Origin: Saccharopolyspora gloriosae
GTDB lineage: Bacteria > Actinomycetota > Actinomycetes > Mycobacteriales > Pseudonocardiaceae
Direction: 5' to 3'
Assembly: GCF_014203325.1 (NCBI RefSeq)
Contig: NZ_JACHIV010000001.1
Location: 4,961,501 to 5,025,500, forward strand
DNA length: 64,000 nucleotides
Position numbers and translations under genes: made by a program. Of this stretch, positions 45,822 to 54,863 are shown in pieces. The notes under the pieces are model-generated. The model saw nothing but the letters and a program-made list of their open reading frames with translations, did not search any database and had not been told where the DNA came from. Position 1 is the first letter of the stretch, and each line of letters opens with the position of its first letter.

Positions 45822-47553
45822 CTACTCACCGATCACGGGCGGCGCGGATCGGCGCACCTCGCCCGACCACACGTCGTCCTCCTCCACCAGCCAGTTCGGG
45901 TGCACGTCCTGGTCAACGTCCGGAACGGCGCGCGCACCACGATTCCCGCCCCCGCCGCCCATCGGAACCGACGCTCCGCCCCACGGGTGCCCCGGGCGCG
46001 GCTCGAGTGCACGTCGGAGCCCTTCCGCATCGACGCCCGTACCGCGTCGGCGAACGGCGCCAGCTTCTGCCACCACTCGCGCAGCAGACCCGAATCGGTG
46101 TCCCGTTCCGCATCGGCGAACATGTCGAGCCAGGCGAGCGCCGCGGGAGCACCCGCCGCGCACAGCTCCTCACCCCACGCCAGCACGGCCGGTAGTGCCG
46201 AACGCGGTCCACCGCACAGCCGGTGGTAGCACTCGTCGACCAGCAAGGACCGCCACTCGTCGTCGACCGCCGCTGGCGCGGTGCCCCCGCCGAGGCCCTC
46301 CCGCCGTGCGAGGTAGTGCCGCGCCAACGACCTGTTTCCGGCCGCGAAGCGCTCCGGCGACCGCCCCCGCGAATAGCGCACCATCGCTTCGCGCACCACG
46401 TCGTCGTAGGTCAGGCGCCCCCGGCTTTCCCGGACGAACGGATGCCGCCGCAGCCGCCGGAAGACCTCACCCGCCCGGTCCGGCCCGACCAGAACGCCCA
46501 GCGCATCCTCGTCGAGCTCGCGCGGGAACGCGGCGAGCAGCGCGTCCTCGCGCTCGGCCACGTCCTCGACCCGGGTCGGCGAGCGACGCCGAATCCCGCA
46601 CCTCGTCGGCGAGCTTCGACACCAGTAGCGGAAGCCCACCGGAGAGCCTGCTGACGGAGCCGAGGACGGTCACGTCCGTGATCCCCCGACCCCCCAGCAA
46701 CGCCCTGATCTCGTCCTGGGTGAACGGTTCGAGGTGCCAGTTCTGGGTGATGGGCGCGTACTCGCCCCAGTTGTTGACGTCCAGCGGATGTTGTCCCGCG
46801 ACGACCAGGACAAGGTTCATCGGAAGCTCCCCGAACCGGCCTTCCAACAGGCGCAGCAGCCAGGGTTCGAGCAACGCCGCGGTGTGCTCGTAGTTGTCGA
46901 CGAACAGCGCCAGCGGGCGATGCTCGGCCAGCTTGCGCATGTCCTCGACCAGCAGCGGCGAGAGCTCGGCGACCGGGGACAGCAGCAGACGGGCCTGGTC
47001 GTGGGTGCGGAACTTCCCCGCGAGGAACGCGCGGGTCTGCTCGAGGCGGGCGGCGATCTCGTCCGAGGCGTACTCGTCGGTCACCGCGGTCAGTCCCGGC
47101 ACGGCGGTCTTCGCGATTCCCCGGCCGATGGAGCACGCCGTGCGTGACGAACAGCTCCCTGGCCGCCGGCGGCGCCTGCGGATCGGAGAGCACGTCGTCC
47201 CTGCTCTTCACGTATTCGTCCAGACGGAGCTGGAAGGCTCGTGCCTGACCTCCCTGCCCCGCCCACTGTCGCGAGATCGCGGCGAGCGTGGAGACCACGT
47301 CCGGATCGACCTCGTCGATCACCGAGGTCAGCGCCTCCCCGTCCAGGGCGATCGCACGGAGCCTCCGCAGCAGCGCGGTCTTCCCGATCCCTGCCTGACC
47401 GCTCACGGAGAACACGAACCGCCGCCCCGGGGCGAGCGGATCCGAGTTCAGGTGCGCGCGAAACCCGTCGCACTGTCGGCTGCGGCCGATGAACGCGTCG
47501 CTCTGGCGCTGCCGGATGAGTTCTTGCAGGCTGCGGGCGCGCCGACCGTCCAT
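45822..47553 (-). pseudogene. STAND/AAA-type ATPase gene broken by three frameshifts
   Basis: Coding signal runs continuously over about 575 codons but changes frame three times. Segment 1 (47553 to about 47120) has MDGRRARSLQELIRQRQ and Walker A FSVSGQAGIGKTALLRR. After a frame change near 47110-47140 comes VPGLTAVTDEYASDE, Walker B LALFVDNYEH and LSGGLPLLVSKLADEV. Near 46560-46600 (beside CCCGGG) the frame changes again to RVEDVAEREDALLAAF and further helices. Near 45960-46020 (C/G runs) it changes back, ending PNWLVEEDDVWSGEV. Each shift lies in a GC homopolymer, so real decay and sequencing error are both possible. Confidence 0.75.
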
Positions 47554-47736
47554 CGGATCATCGTGCCAGCCCGAGCACCCCTTCCGGGGCGAAATCTCGC
47601 GCTGCGCTGCGCCACTCCCACCGCTGCACGGGAACGGCCACCTGACGGCGATGGCGGCGGGTCGTCGAAGATCGCCGGACGTGACCTCCCCCGCTCCCGG
47701 ACCACACGAACCGTCGTCCCGTGATGAGGTGGTGGT

Positions 47737-48951
47737 GTGAGTGCGCAGCGGAAACCCGTCGACGTCGTGGGCATCGGTGCTGACGGCTGGGAAGGCCTGT
47801 CCGCGTCGGCGCGGCGGCGCGTCGAGGCGGCCGACGTCGTGTTCGGCAGCCGCCGCCAGCTCGACCTGGTCCCGCGAGGCGGGGCCGAGCACGTCGCCTG
47901 GCCGTCGCCGATGCTGCCCGCGCTGCCGGGGTTGTTCGCCGAGCACGACAGCCGGGCGATCTGCGTGCTGGCCAGCGGCGATCCCATGTTCCACGGTATC
48001 GGCGCCACCTTGGCCCGGGTGCTCGGCGCGGAGCGCCTGCGGGTGCTGCCGCACGTGTCGTCGGTGGCGCTGGCGTGCGCGCGGCTGGGCTGGGCGGAGC
48101 AGGACGCGACGGTGGTGAGCCTCGTCGGCGCGCACGCCGAGCTGCTGCACCCGGAGATCCAGCCGGGGCGGCGGCTGATCGTGCTCAGCTCCGACGCGCA
48201 CACGCCCGCGCGGGTGGCGGCGCTGCTGGTGGCCCGCGGCTTCGGCGGCAGCACCTTGGCGGTGCTGGGCGATCTCGGCGCGCCCGAGGAGTCCCGGGTG
48301 GACGCGACGGCGGCCCGGTGGCCGCACCCGGAGGTGCCGGCGCTGAACGTGATCGGCGTGCACTGCGCGGCCGACGCCGACGCCGAACGCAGGCCGCGCA
48401 CGCCGGGCCTGCCGGACTCGGCGTTCCAGCACGACGGGCAGCTCACCAAGCGCGACGTCCGCGCGCTCACGGTGGCCCGGCTGGCGCCGGCGCCCGGTGA
48501 GCTGTTGTGGGACGTCGGTGCGGGCGCCGGTAGCATCGCGATCGAGTGGATGCGCTGCGACCCGGCGAACCGCGCGGTCGCGATCGAGCACCGCGAGGAC
48601 CGGGCGGCCCGCATCACGACGAACGCGATGACCCTCGGCGTCCCCGGCCTGAGCGTGGTCGTCGGCGCGGCGCCGGAGGCGCTGGACGGCTTGGACGCGC
48701 CCGACGCGGTGTTCGTGGGCGGTGGCGCGACCGCCCCGGGAGTGCTCCAACGCTGCTGGGACGCGCTGCGGCCGGGAGGCCGCCTGGTGGTGAACGCGGT
48801 GACGATCGAATCGGAGGTTCTGGTGGCGGACTGGTACGCCCGCTGCGGCGGTGAGCTGGTGCGGATCGCGGCGGAGCACGCTTCGCCGGTGGGCGGTTTC
48901 ACCGGCTGGCGGCCCGCGATGCGGATCACCCAGTGGACGGTGACCCGATGA
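47737..48951 (+). CDS. cobL: Precorrin-6Y C5,15-methyltransferase (decarboxylating), CobL
   Basis: Catalyses two methylations and a decarboxylation of the corrin ring. The 404-residue protein fuses CbiE (about 1-210: VVGIGADGWEGL, VLASGDPMFHGIGATL, LPHVSSVALACARLGW) with CbiT (from about 235: DVGAGAGSIAIEWMRCDP is the SAM-binding motif). GTG at 47737 begins the family start. It overlaps cobM by 4 bp. No cobalamin riboswitch was recognised in the 180 bp before it. Confidence 0.95.
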   Translation: MSAQRKPVDVVGIGADGWEGLSASARRRVEAADVVFGSRRQLDLVPRGGAEHVAWPSPMLPALPGLFAEHDSRAICVLASGDPMFHGIGATLARVLGAERLRVLPHVSSVALACARLGWAEQDATVVSLVGAHAELLHPEIQPGRRLIVLSSDAHTPARVAALLVARGFGGSTLAVLGDLGAPEESRVDATAARWPHPEVPALNVIGVHCAADADAERRPRTPGLPDSAFQHDGQLTKRDVRALTVARLAPAPGELLWDVGAGAGSIAIEWMRCDPANRAVAIEHREDRAARITTNAMTLGVPGLSVVVGAAPEALDGLDAPDAVFVGGGATAPGVLQRCWDALRPGGRLVVNAVTIESEVLVADWYARCGGELVRIAAEHASPVGGFTGWRPAMRITQWTVTR

Positions 48952-49691
48952 CGGTGCACTTCATCGGAGCCGGTCCCGGCGCCGCCGACCTGATCACGGT
49001 GCGCGGGCGGGACGTGCTCGCCGCCTCCCCCGTCTGCCTGTACGCGGGCAGCCTGGTCCCGGTGGAGCTGCTGGAGCACTGCCCGGACGGCGCGCGGCTG
49101 GTCGACACGGCGAACCTGAACCTGGACGAGATCCTCGCCGAGCTGGTCGCCGCGCACGAGGCGGGCCGGGACGTGGCTCGGCTGCACTCCGGTGATCCGT
49201 CGGTGTTCAGCGCGGTCGCCGAGCAGATGCGCCGCCTCGACGCGGCCGGGGTGCCCTACGACGTGGTGCCCGGCGTGCCCGCGTTCGCCGCCGCCGCGGC
49301 GACGTTGAAGCGCGAGTTCACCGTGCCCGGCGTCGGCCAGACCGTGGTGCTCACCCGCACCTCGAAGCAGGCCACGCCGATGCCGGAGGGCGAGGACCTG
49401 GCGACGCTCGGCCGCAGCGGCGCGACGATGGTGCTGCACCTCGCGGTGAACCGGATCGAGGCGCTCGTCGAGGAGCTGGTGCCGAACTACGGGGCGGACT
49501 GCCCGGTGGCGGTCGTCGCCGGGGCGAGCCGCGCCGACGAGGTCGTGCTGCGCGGCACCCTCGCCGACATCGCCGACTCGGTGCGCGCCGCCGGGATCAC
49601 CCGCACCGCGGTCGTCGTGGTCGGCGAGGTCCTCACCGCCGCCACCTTCCCGGACAGCCACCTGTACTCCACCACCCGCTGCCGCAGCTGA
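48948..49691 (+). CDS. cobM: Precorrin-4 C11-methyltransferase
   Basis: Methylates C11 in aerobic corrin synthesis. The 247-residue SAM-dependent enzyme has VHFIGAGPGAADLITVRG at the start, ARLHSGDPSVFSAVAEQM near 80, VVPGVPAFAAAAATLKREFTVPG near 105, and the trailing GTLADIADSVRAAGITRTAVVVVG. ATG at 48948 overlaps the cobL stop by 4 bp. It ends the first half of the cobalamin genes; the rest lie 11 kb away. Confidence 0.95.
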   Translation: MTVHFIGAGPGAADLITVRGRDVLAASPVCLYAGSLVPVELLEHCPDGARLVDTANLNLDEILAELVAAHEAGRDVARLHSGDPSVFSAVAEQMRRLDAAGVPYDVVPGVPAFAAAAATLKREFTVPGVGQTVVLTRTSKQATPMPEGEDLATLGRSGATMVLHLAVNRIEALVEELVPNYGADCPVAVVAGASRADEVVLRGTLADIADSVRAAGITRTAVVVVGEVLTAATFPDSHLYSTTRCRS

Positions 49692-49715
49692 CCGACCACG
49701 ACGGGTGAGGATCGC

Positions 49716-50273
49716 TTGATCGACGTCGTCGCACCCGTCAAGACCGATCGCCTGTCGCTGCGCCCGTTCGCCGAGCGCGACGTGGCGGACGTGTTCGCCT
49801 TCGAGTCGCTGCCGGAGGTGGCCCGCTACCTGTACAACGAGCCCCGCACCTCGGAGGAGTGCGCGGCCCTGGTGGCGGAGCGCGCCGAGCGGACGTCGCT
49901 GCGCGCGGAAGGCGACAGCGTGGTGCTCGCCGTCGACCTGCACGGCACGGTGATCGACCACGTCTCGCTGGCCTGGCTCAGCGAGCAGCACCGCCAGGGC
50001 GCGTTCGGTTTCGTCCTGCACCCCGGTCACCAGGGCCGCGGCTACGCGACGGAGGCCGCCGCGGAGATGCTGCGGATCGGTTTCGACCGGCTCGGCCTGC
50101 ACCGGATCATCGGTCGCTGCGACACGCGGAACACGGGTTCGGCCGGGGTGATGGAGCGCCTCGGCATGCGCTTGGAGGCGCGCTTCGTGGAGTCCGAGAT
50201 CTTCAAGGGCGAGTGGGGCGGCGAACTCCACTACGCGATGCTCGCGGCCGAGTGGCGCGCCTCCGCACGGTGA
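49716..50273 (+). CDS. GNAT N-acetyltransferase (RimJ/RimL-like)
   Basis: A 185-residue RimJ/RimL-type acetyltransferase: TDRLSLRPFAERDVADVF start, FVLHPGHQGRGYATEAAAEML acetyl-CoA loop near 105-125, NTGSAGVMERLGMRLEA and a GEWGGELHYAML end. TTG at 49716 follows GGGTGAGG with suitable spacing, so this rare start is accepted. It lies 25 bp after cobM and may be read through from it, but the accessory genes begin here. The target is unknown. Confidence 0.85.
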   Translation: MIDVVAPVKTDRLSLRPFAERDVADVFAFESLPEVARYLYNEPRTSEECAALVAERAERTSLRAEGDSVVLAVDLHGTVIDHVSLAWLSEQHRQGAFGFVLHPGHQGRGYATEAAAEMLRIGFDRLGLHRIIGRCDTRNTGSAGVMERLGMRLEARFVESEIFKGEWGGELHYAMLAAEWRASAR

Positions 50274-50310
50274 ATCCGGGCCGAGCGGCGAATCCGGGCG
50301 GCCCGATCGC

Positions 50311-50820
50311 TCAGGTGAGCCGGTCGAGGGCGGGGCACTCGGAGTCGAGGATGTTGCGTTCCAGGCGTTCGAGGGTGCCCAGCACGGCGGTCTGCTCGTC
50401 GGCGGAGAGGTCGCTGGTGGTGGCTCGTTCGAGTTCTTCCCACATCCGCTCGACCCGGTCGCGCAGCGCGAGCCCGGCCGCGGTCGCTTCGACGAGCACG
50501 ACCCGCCCGTCCTGGTCGCTGCGGGTGCGGCGGACGAACCCGGCGCGTTCCAGCCGCTGCACGGTGCGGGTCATGGTGGCGGAGTCGGAGCCGAGCACGT
50601 TGATCAAATCGGTCTGCCGTTGCGTGCCGGTGTTCCACAGGTGCATCAGCAGCAGTTCCTGACCGGGGTGCAGGCCGCAGCCGCGCAGGAGCTGACCGGC
50701 GAACATCCGGTGCAGCCTGGCGAGCCGGAACAGCGCGTGGCTGACCGGCCCGGCGGTGGCGAAGCACGGCGGCACGATCTCCTCCGACGCGGGCACCGCG
50801 CAGCTCGGCGACTCGGCCAT
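50311..50820 (-). CDS. MarR family transcriptional regulator
   Basis: A 169-residue winged-helix regulator: the recognition part is QTDLINVLGSDSATMTRTVQRLERAGFVRRTRSDQDGR (residues about 77-115) with the wing RVVLVEATAAG. A leading alpha-helix with GLHPGQELLLMHLW fits MarR dimerisation. Two cysteines near residues 8 and 20 (PSCAVP, PPCFAT) might sense redox, as in NemR-like factors. It diverges from the ene-reductase gene across 173 bp that contain a palindrome (50948-50967), its probable operator. ATG at 50820. Confidence 0.9.
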   Translation of the reverse strand: MAESPSCAVPASEEIVPPCFATAGPVSHALFRLARLHRMFAGQLLRGCGLHPGQELLLMHLWNTGTQRQTDLINVLGSDSATMTRTVQRLERAGFVRRTRSDQDGRVVLVEATAAGLALRDRVERMWEELERATTSDLSADEQTAVLGTLERLERNILDSECPALDRLT

Positions 50821-50947
50821 CGCGCCCCTTCCCCGTGAAGCTGACTGGTCAGTGAATGAACTCTCCACGATAACCGACCGGGCACCACCCCTCCGAAAGC
50901 TGTGATGAGCACTGCAGAAATCCCGCCGCGGGAAGATCTCGGGCGAT

Positions 50948-50967
50948 TTAGCTGTTCGGACAGTTAA
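50948..50967. promoter_or_regulatory. Likely MarR operator between the regulator and ene-reductase genes
   Basis: TTAGCTGT and ACAGTTAA form an imperfect inverted repeat (7 of 8 positions match) around TCGG. It lies about 25 bp before the ene-reductase start and well placed to block its transcription. The assignment rests on position and symmetry only. Confidence 0.5.
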
Positions 50968-50993
50968 CCGCGCCCCCTCCGGGAAGGATCACC

Positions 50994-52058
50994 ATGCCCA
51001 CCGCGTTCGATCCGCTCGACCTGGCCGGAACCCGACTGCGCAACCGCATCGCGATGGCCCCGATGACTCGCAGCCGCGCCGCCGGGAACCTGCCCGACGA
51101 GTCCACGACCACCTACTACCGGCAGCGCGCCACCGCCGGGCTGATCATCACCGAAGGCGTGCAGCCGTCGGTGCGCGGCCAGGGGTACCCGTCGACACCC
51201 GGCCTGCACAGCGACTCCCAGGTGGCCGCGTGGCGGAAGGTCACCGACGCGGTGCACGCGGAAGGGGGCGTGATCTTCGCGCAGCTGATGCACGCGGGGC
51301 GCATCAGCCACCCGAGTTCGCTGCCGGACGGGCGACCGCCGCTCGGCCCCTCCGCGGTCGCCGCGGAAGGCCGGATCTTCACCGCCGACGGCATGCGGGA
51401 CCTGATCACTCCGGAGGAGCTCACCGAGGACGGCATCGCCGAGGTCATCGCCGAATTCGCCGCCGCCGCCCGCAACGCCGTCGACGCCGGGTTCGACGGC
51501 GTCGAGCTGCACGGCGCGAACGGCTACCTGCTGCACCAGTTCCTGTCCGACAACGCGAACCTCCGCACCGACGGCTGGGGAGGGTCGGTCGGAGGACGCA
51601 TCCGCCTCACCGTCGAGGTCGCCCGCGCGGTGGCGGCGGCGATCGGTTCGCGCCGGGTGGGCCTGCGGATCTCCCCCGGCTCCGGCTCCAACGACATCGT
51701 GGAGCACGCGGTGGCCGAGTCGTACTCGGCGCTGATCGACGCGATCAACCCGCTGCACCTGGCCTACCTGCACGTGCTGGAGAGCCCGGACCGGGGTCTG
51801 ACGCTGCGGTTGCGCGACCGGTTCGACGGCGCGTTCCTGCTGAACCCGCACACCCCCGGCCGCCAGACCGGCACGGCGGACCTGCCGCTGGTCGAGCAGG
51901 GCGTCGCGGACGCGCTCACCTTCGGCTCGCTGTTCCTGGCGAACCCGGACCTGCCGGCGCGGCTGGCCGCGGGCGGCCCGTTCAACACCCCCGATGCCGC
52001 CACCCTCTACGGCGGCGGCGACCACGGCTACACCGACTACCCGCCCCTGGCGGCCTGA
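50994..52058 (+). CDS. Old yellow enzyme family alkene reductase (NemA-like)
   Basis: FMN-dependent reductase of activated C=C bonds, nitro compounds or electrophiles. The 354-residue TIM barrel starts MPTAFDPLDLAGTRLRNRIAMAPMTRSRA, has FAQLMHAGRISHPSS with the barrel histidine region, FDGVELHGANGYLLHQFLSDNANLRTDGWGG near 165-195 with the substrate-binding H/N pair and Tyr, and the C-terminal ALTFGSLFLANPDLP strand. Gene orientation opposite a MarR regulator suggests induction by electrophiles. A second oxidoreductase gene follows. Confidence 0.95.
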   Translation: MPTAFDPLDLAGTRLRNRIAMAPMTRSRAAGNLPDESTTTYYRQRATAGLIITEGVQPSVRGQGYPSTPGLHSDSQVAAWRKVTDAVHAEGGVIFAQLMHAGRISHPSSLPDGRPPLGPSAVAAEGRIFTADGMRDLITPEELTEDGIAEVIAEFAAAARNAVDAGFDGVELHGANGYLLHQFLSDNANLRTDGWGGSVGGRIRLTVEVARAVAAAIGSRRVGLRISPGSGSNDIVEHAVAESYSALIDAINPLHLAYLHVLESPDRGLTLRLRDRFDGAFLLNPHTPGRQTGTADLPLVEQGVADALTFGSLFLANPDLPARLAAGGPFNTPDAATLYGGGDHGYTDYPPLAA

Positions 52059-52088
52059 CCCCGGCCGACCAGCGAACAGGAGACCACA

Positions 52089-52529
52089 ATGGACGGAAAC
52101 GCGATCACCGCGGAGTTCGCCGATCGGTTCAACTCGCCGATCATCGAGGAGTTCCGCGCGAACGGCGGGCAGGTGGGCGGCGAGCTCGCCGGAACGCCGA
52201 TCCTGCTGCTGCACAACGTGGGCGCGCGCAGCGGCGCCACCCGCGTCAACCCGATGGCGTACGTGGAGCACGAGGGCCGCTACCTGGTGCTCGCCTCCAA
52301 GGCCGGGGCTGACGCGCATCCCGCCTGGTACCACAACTTGAAGGCGAATCCGGACGCCGTCGTCGAGGTCGGCACCGAGACGCTGCGGGTCCGCGCCGAG
52401 GAGCTCACCGGCGCCGAACGGGACGCCCGCTACGCCGAAGCGGCGGCGGCGTTCCCGGTCATGGCCGAGCACCAGAGCAAGACCGACCGGGTCATCCCGA
52501 TCATCGCCCTGACGCCCACCGGCGGCTGA
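52089..52529 (+). CDS. Deazaflavin (F420)-dependent nitroreductase-family protein (DDN-like), copy 1
   Basis: A 146-residue DDN-family split-barrel protein: EFRANGGQVGGELAGTPILLLHNVGARSG at the start, then YVEHEGRYLVLASKAGADAHPAWYHNL and a C-terminal TDRVIPIIALTP strand. It is homologous over most of its length to the gene at 54337, the second copy. F420 binding is a family trait. It is probably co-transcribed with the ene-reductase (30 bp gap). Confidence 0.92.
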   Translation: MDGNAITAEFADRFNSPIIEEFRANGGQVGGELAGTPILLLHNVGARSGATRVNPMAYVEHEGRYLVLASKAGADAHPAWYHNLKANPDAVVEVGTETLRVRAEELTGAERDARYAEAAAAFPVMAEHQSKTDRVIPIIALTPTGG

Positions 52530-52537
52530 ACGACCGG

Positions 52538-52563
52538 GCGGGCGCCCCCGCGCGGGCGCCCGC
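52538..52563. terminator. Hairpin between DDN copy 1 and the TetR gene
   Basis: GCGGGCGCCC pairs with GGGCGCCCGC around CCGCGC, directly 9 bp after the stop of the deazaflavin-dependent gene. It may separate the ene-reductase transcript from the TetR gene. Confidence 0.55.
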
Positions 52564-52605
52564 CGCGCGGACGGATAGCGCGGAGCGGGGCCGTACACTG
52601 CGCGC

Positions 52606-53202
52606 ATGGCTGAGCGGCTTTCCACGAGGGAGATCTCCCGGCGAGCGGTCCGCCAGAAGATCGAGTCCGTGGCGATGGAGTTGTTCCTGGAGAAGGGCTT
52701 CGACGCCACGACCGTCGACCAGATCGCCGCCGAGGCGGGGATCTCCGCGCGCAGCTTCTTCCGCTACTTCCCCACCAAGGAGGACGTCGTCATCGGCGAC
52801 CCGGTGGAGTACGGCACCGTGCTGCGGGATGCGCTGGAAGCCCGCCCGGCCGAGGAGGACGCCGTGCACGCGGTGCGCGGCGCGCTGGTGGAGTTCATCG
52901 GCGCGGTGGCCGAGAACCCGGCGGCGGTGGGCATCTCGACGATCGTGCTGACCACGCCGTCGCTGTGGGCCAAGCACCAGGAGAAGCAGCGGGTGTGGGC
53001 GGAGCTGTTGCAGCCCGAGACCCTGCGCCGCCTGGGCGGCGCCCCGCACCCGGAGCTGCTGGCCACGGCGATCCTGGAGTCGGCGTTGGCGACGTTCCAC
53101 GCGAGCCTGATGCACTGGGCTTCCCGCGATGGCAACGACGACCTGCACGAACTGTTCCGGTTGGCGACGGCGGCGACGGCGGGGACACCACCCTCGACGT
53201 GA
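52606..53202 (+). CDS. TetR family transcriptional regulator
   Basis: A 198-residue regulator: RQKIESVAMELFLEKGFDATTVDQIAAEAGISARSFFRYFPTKEDVV is a standard TetR HTH at about 18-65. The ligand domain is all helical with VEFIGAVAENPAAVGISTIVLTTP and WAELLQPETLRRLGG. It stands just upstream (76 bp) of the SDR gene in the same direction, with an inverted repeat in the gap that is its most likely operator. It may regulate itself and the SDR-DDN-SDR genes. Confidence 0.92.
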   Translation: MAERLSTREISRRAVRQKIESVAMELFLEKGFDATTVDQIAAEAGISARSFFRYFPTKEDVVIGDPVEYGTVLRDALEARPAEEDAVHAVRGALVEFIGAVAENPAAVGISTIVLTTPSLWAKHQEKQRVWAELLQPETLRRLGGAPHPELLATAILESALATFHASLMHWASRDGNDDLHELFRLATAATAGTPPST

Positions 53203-53217
53203 CAGTTACCGTCGAAC

Positions 53218-53268
53218 TTGACAGCTACTGACGTGTTTAACATACACTGCCAGAACATCGTCTGGCAG
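53218..53268 (+). promoter_or_regulatory. Probable promoter plus TetR-type operator before the SDR gene
   Basis: TTGACA (53218-53223) and TACACT (53243-53248, spacing 19) form a plausible promoter. A perfect 8-bp inverted repeat CTGCCAGA / TCTGGCAG with a six-base gap lies at 53247-53268, overlapping the expected start site and ending about 10 bp before the ATG. This suits repression by the adjacent TetR protein. Confidence 0.5.
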
Positions 53269-53277
53269 GAGTTGCTC

Positions 53278-54219
53278 ATGTCCCTCATCACCACCCCCTT
53301 CGGTTCGAGCACCACTGCGGACGAGGTCGCGGCCGGCCACGACCTCACCGGCAAGCGCGCGGTCGTCACCGGAGCCGCCTCCGGGATCGGCGTCGAGACG
53401 GCCCGCGCGCTCGCCCGCGCCGGAGCGGAGGTCACCATCGGCGTCCGCGACCTGGCCGCGGGTCGCGCCGCCGCCGACGACATCGGCGCGACCACCGGTG
53501 CCGAGGTCCGGGTCGCCGAACTCGACCTCCTCGACCTCAACGGCGTGCGCCGATTCGCCGCCGAGTGGCGCGGACCGCTGCACCTGCTGATCAACAACGC
53601 CGGCGTGATGGCCGTGCCGGAGCTCCGGCGCACCCCCGAGGGCTGGGAGCAGCAGTTCGCCACCAACCACCTGGGCCACTTCGAGCTGGCCACCGGCCTG
53701 CACGCGGCGCTCGCCGAAGCCGGGGGCGCGCGGATCGTCGCGGTGTCCTCCAGCGGTCACCACGCCTCGCCCGTCGTGTTCGACGACCTGCACTACGAAC
53801 GCCGCCCCTACGACCCGTGGAGCGCCTACGGGCAGTCCAAGTCCGCGAACGCGCTGTTCGCGGTGGAGGCGACCCGGCGCTGGAGCGGCGACGGGATCCA
53901 CGCCAACTCGCTGATGCCCGGCGGGATCATGACCGCCCTCCAGCGCCACATCCCCGCCGAGACCCGCGCCGAGTGGTCCAGGGCACCGATGCTGAAGACC
54001 CCGCAGCAGGGCGCCGCCACCTCGCTCGTCGCGGCGCTCGCCCCCGAATTCGCGGAGATCGGCGGGAAGTACCTGGAGGATTGCGCGGAGTCACCGGTCA
54101 TCGCCGACGACGCCGAGACGACCCCCGTGAGCGGCGGTGTCCGGCGGTGGGCGCTGGACCCGGAGGCCGCCGAACGGCTCTGGGAGGTCTCGCGGCGGCT
54201 GCTCGACGACGCGGCCTGA
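53278..54219 (+). CDS. Short-chain dehydrogenase/reductase, copy 1
   Basis: A 313-residue NAD(P)-dependent SDR: TGAASGIGVETARALARAGAEV cofactor motif near 25-50, the NNAGV motif near 105, catalytic SSSGHH and YGQSKSANALFA (YxxxK) near 155-190. It resembles the long-type, WWOX/retinol-dehydrogenase-like SDRs (YxxxK with SKSANALF). The start ATG at 53278 follows CAGGAG. It is upstream of the second DDN gene (118 bp gap). Confidence 0.92.
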   Translation: MSLITTPFGSSTTADEVAAGHDLTGKRAVVTGAASGIGVETARALARAGAEVTIGVRDLAAGRAAADDIGATTGAEVRVAELDLLDLNGVRRFAAEWRGPLHLLINNAGVMAVPELRRTPEGWEQQFATNHLGHFELATGLHAALAEAGGARIVAVSSSGHHASPVVFDDLHYERRPYDPWSAYGQSKSANALFAVEATRRWSGDGIHANSLMPGGIMTALQRHIPAETRAEWSRAPMLKTPQQGAATSLVAALAPEFAEIGGKYLEDCAESPVIADDAETTPVSGGVRRWALDPEAAERLWEVSRRLLDDAA

Positions 54220-54336
54220 GATCTCCGGCGCGCCCGGTGATCTCGGACGCTGGGACCTGTTCCCCAGGGGCACCTCCGTTCCCTAGTCTCGACGCGTTTG
54301 ATCTTCATCAGCACGACCGCAGGAGGAGCACGTCCA

Positions 54337-54771
54337 GTGGAGGGGAACGAGATCACCGCGACCGCGGCGGCGCGCTTCAACGCCCCCGTGATCGCGAAGT
54401 TCCGGGCGAACGGCGGCCTGGTGGGCGGAACCTTCGCCGGGATTCCGCTGCTGCTGCTGCACAGCACCGGCGCCCGGACCGGCCGCGACCACCTCACGCC
54501 GTTGGCGTACCTGGAGCACGAAGGCCGCTACCTGGTGTTCGCCTCGAAGGCGGGCGCCGACATCCACCCCGACTGGTACTTCAACCTGAAGGCCAATCCG
54601 GCCGCCCGCATCGAGATCACCACCGACGTCGTCGACGTCCGCGCCCACGAGCTCATCGGGGTGGAGCGCGACATCAGGTTCGCCCAGATGACGGGCCTGT
54701 TCCCGTACTTCGCCGCGCACCAGGCGAAAACGGAGCGCGTCTTCCCCGTGCTCGCCCTCGCCACCGGCTGA
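54337..54771 (+). CDS. Deazaflavin (F420)-dependent nitroreductase-family protein (DDN-like), copy 2
   Basis: A 144-residue paralogue of the gene at 52089 with matching RFNAPVIAKFRANGGLVGG, YLEHEGRYLVFASKAGADIHPDWYFNLKANP and HELIGVERDIRFAQM segments. About half of the residues appear identical by eye. GTG at 54337 follows AGGAGG by 10 bases and starts at the family position. It lies between two SDR genes. Confidence 0.92.
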   Translation: MEGNEITATAAARFNAPVIAKFRANGGLVGGTFAGIPLLLLHSTGARTGRDHLTPLAYLEHEGRYLVFASKAGADIHPDWYFNLKANPAARIEITTDVVDVRAHELIGVERDIRFAQMTGLFPYFAAHQAKTERVFPVLALATG

Positions 54772-54863
54772 TCCCGGCGAGAGTCGCGCAGCGGTACCGC
54801 GGGAGCCGCGCGGTTGCTCTACTCGATGGGCCGGGGGATCGCGCGAGGAAAGGAGAGCTCCGC

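Noticed and set aside
45822-47553. Programmed frameshifting in the STAND ATPase gene.
   Set aside because: Three shifts in different directions without a slippery heptamer or a stimulating stem are better explained by decay or read errors.
47554-47736. Cobalamin riboswitch before cobL.
   Set aside because: A GCCACT-like stretch is present but the other conserved B12-box elements were not found.
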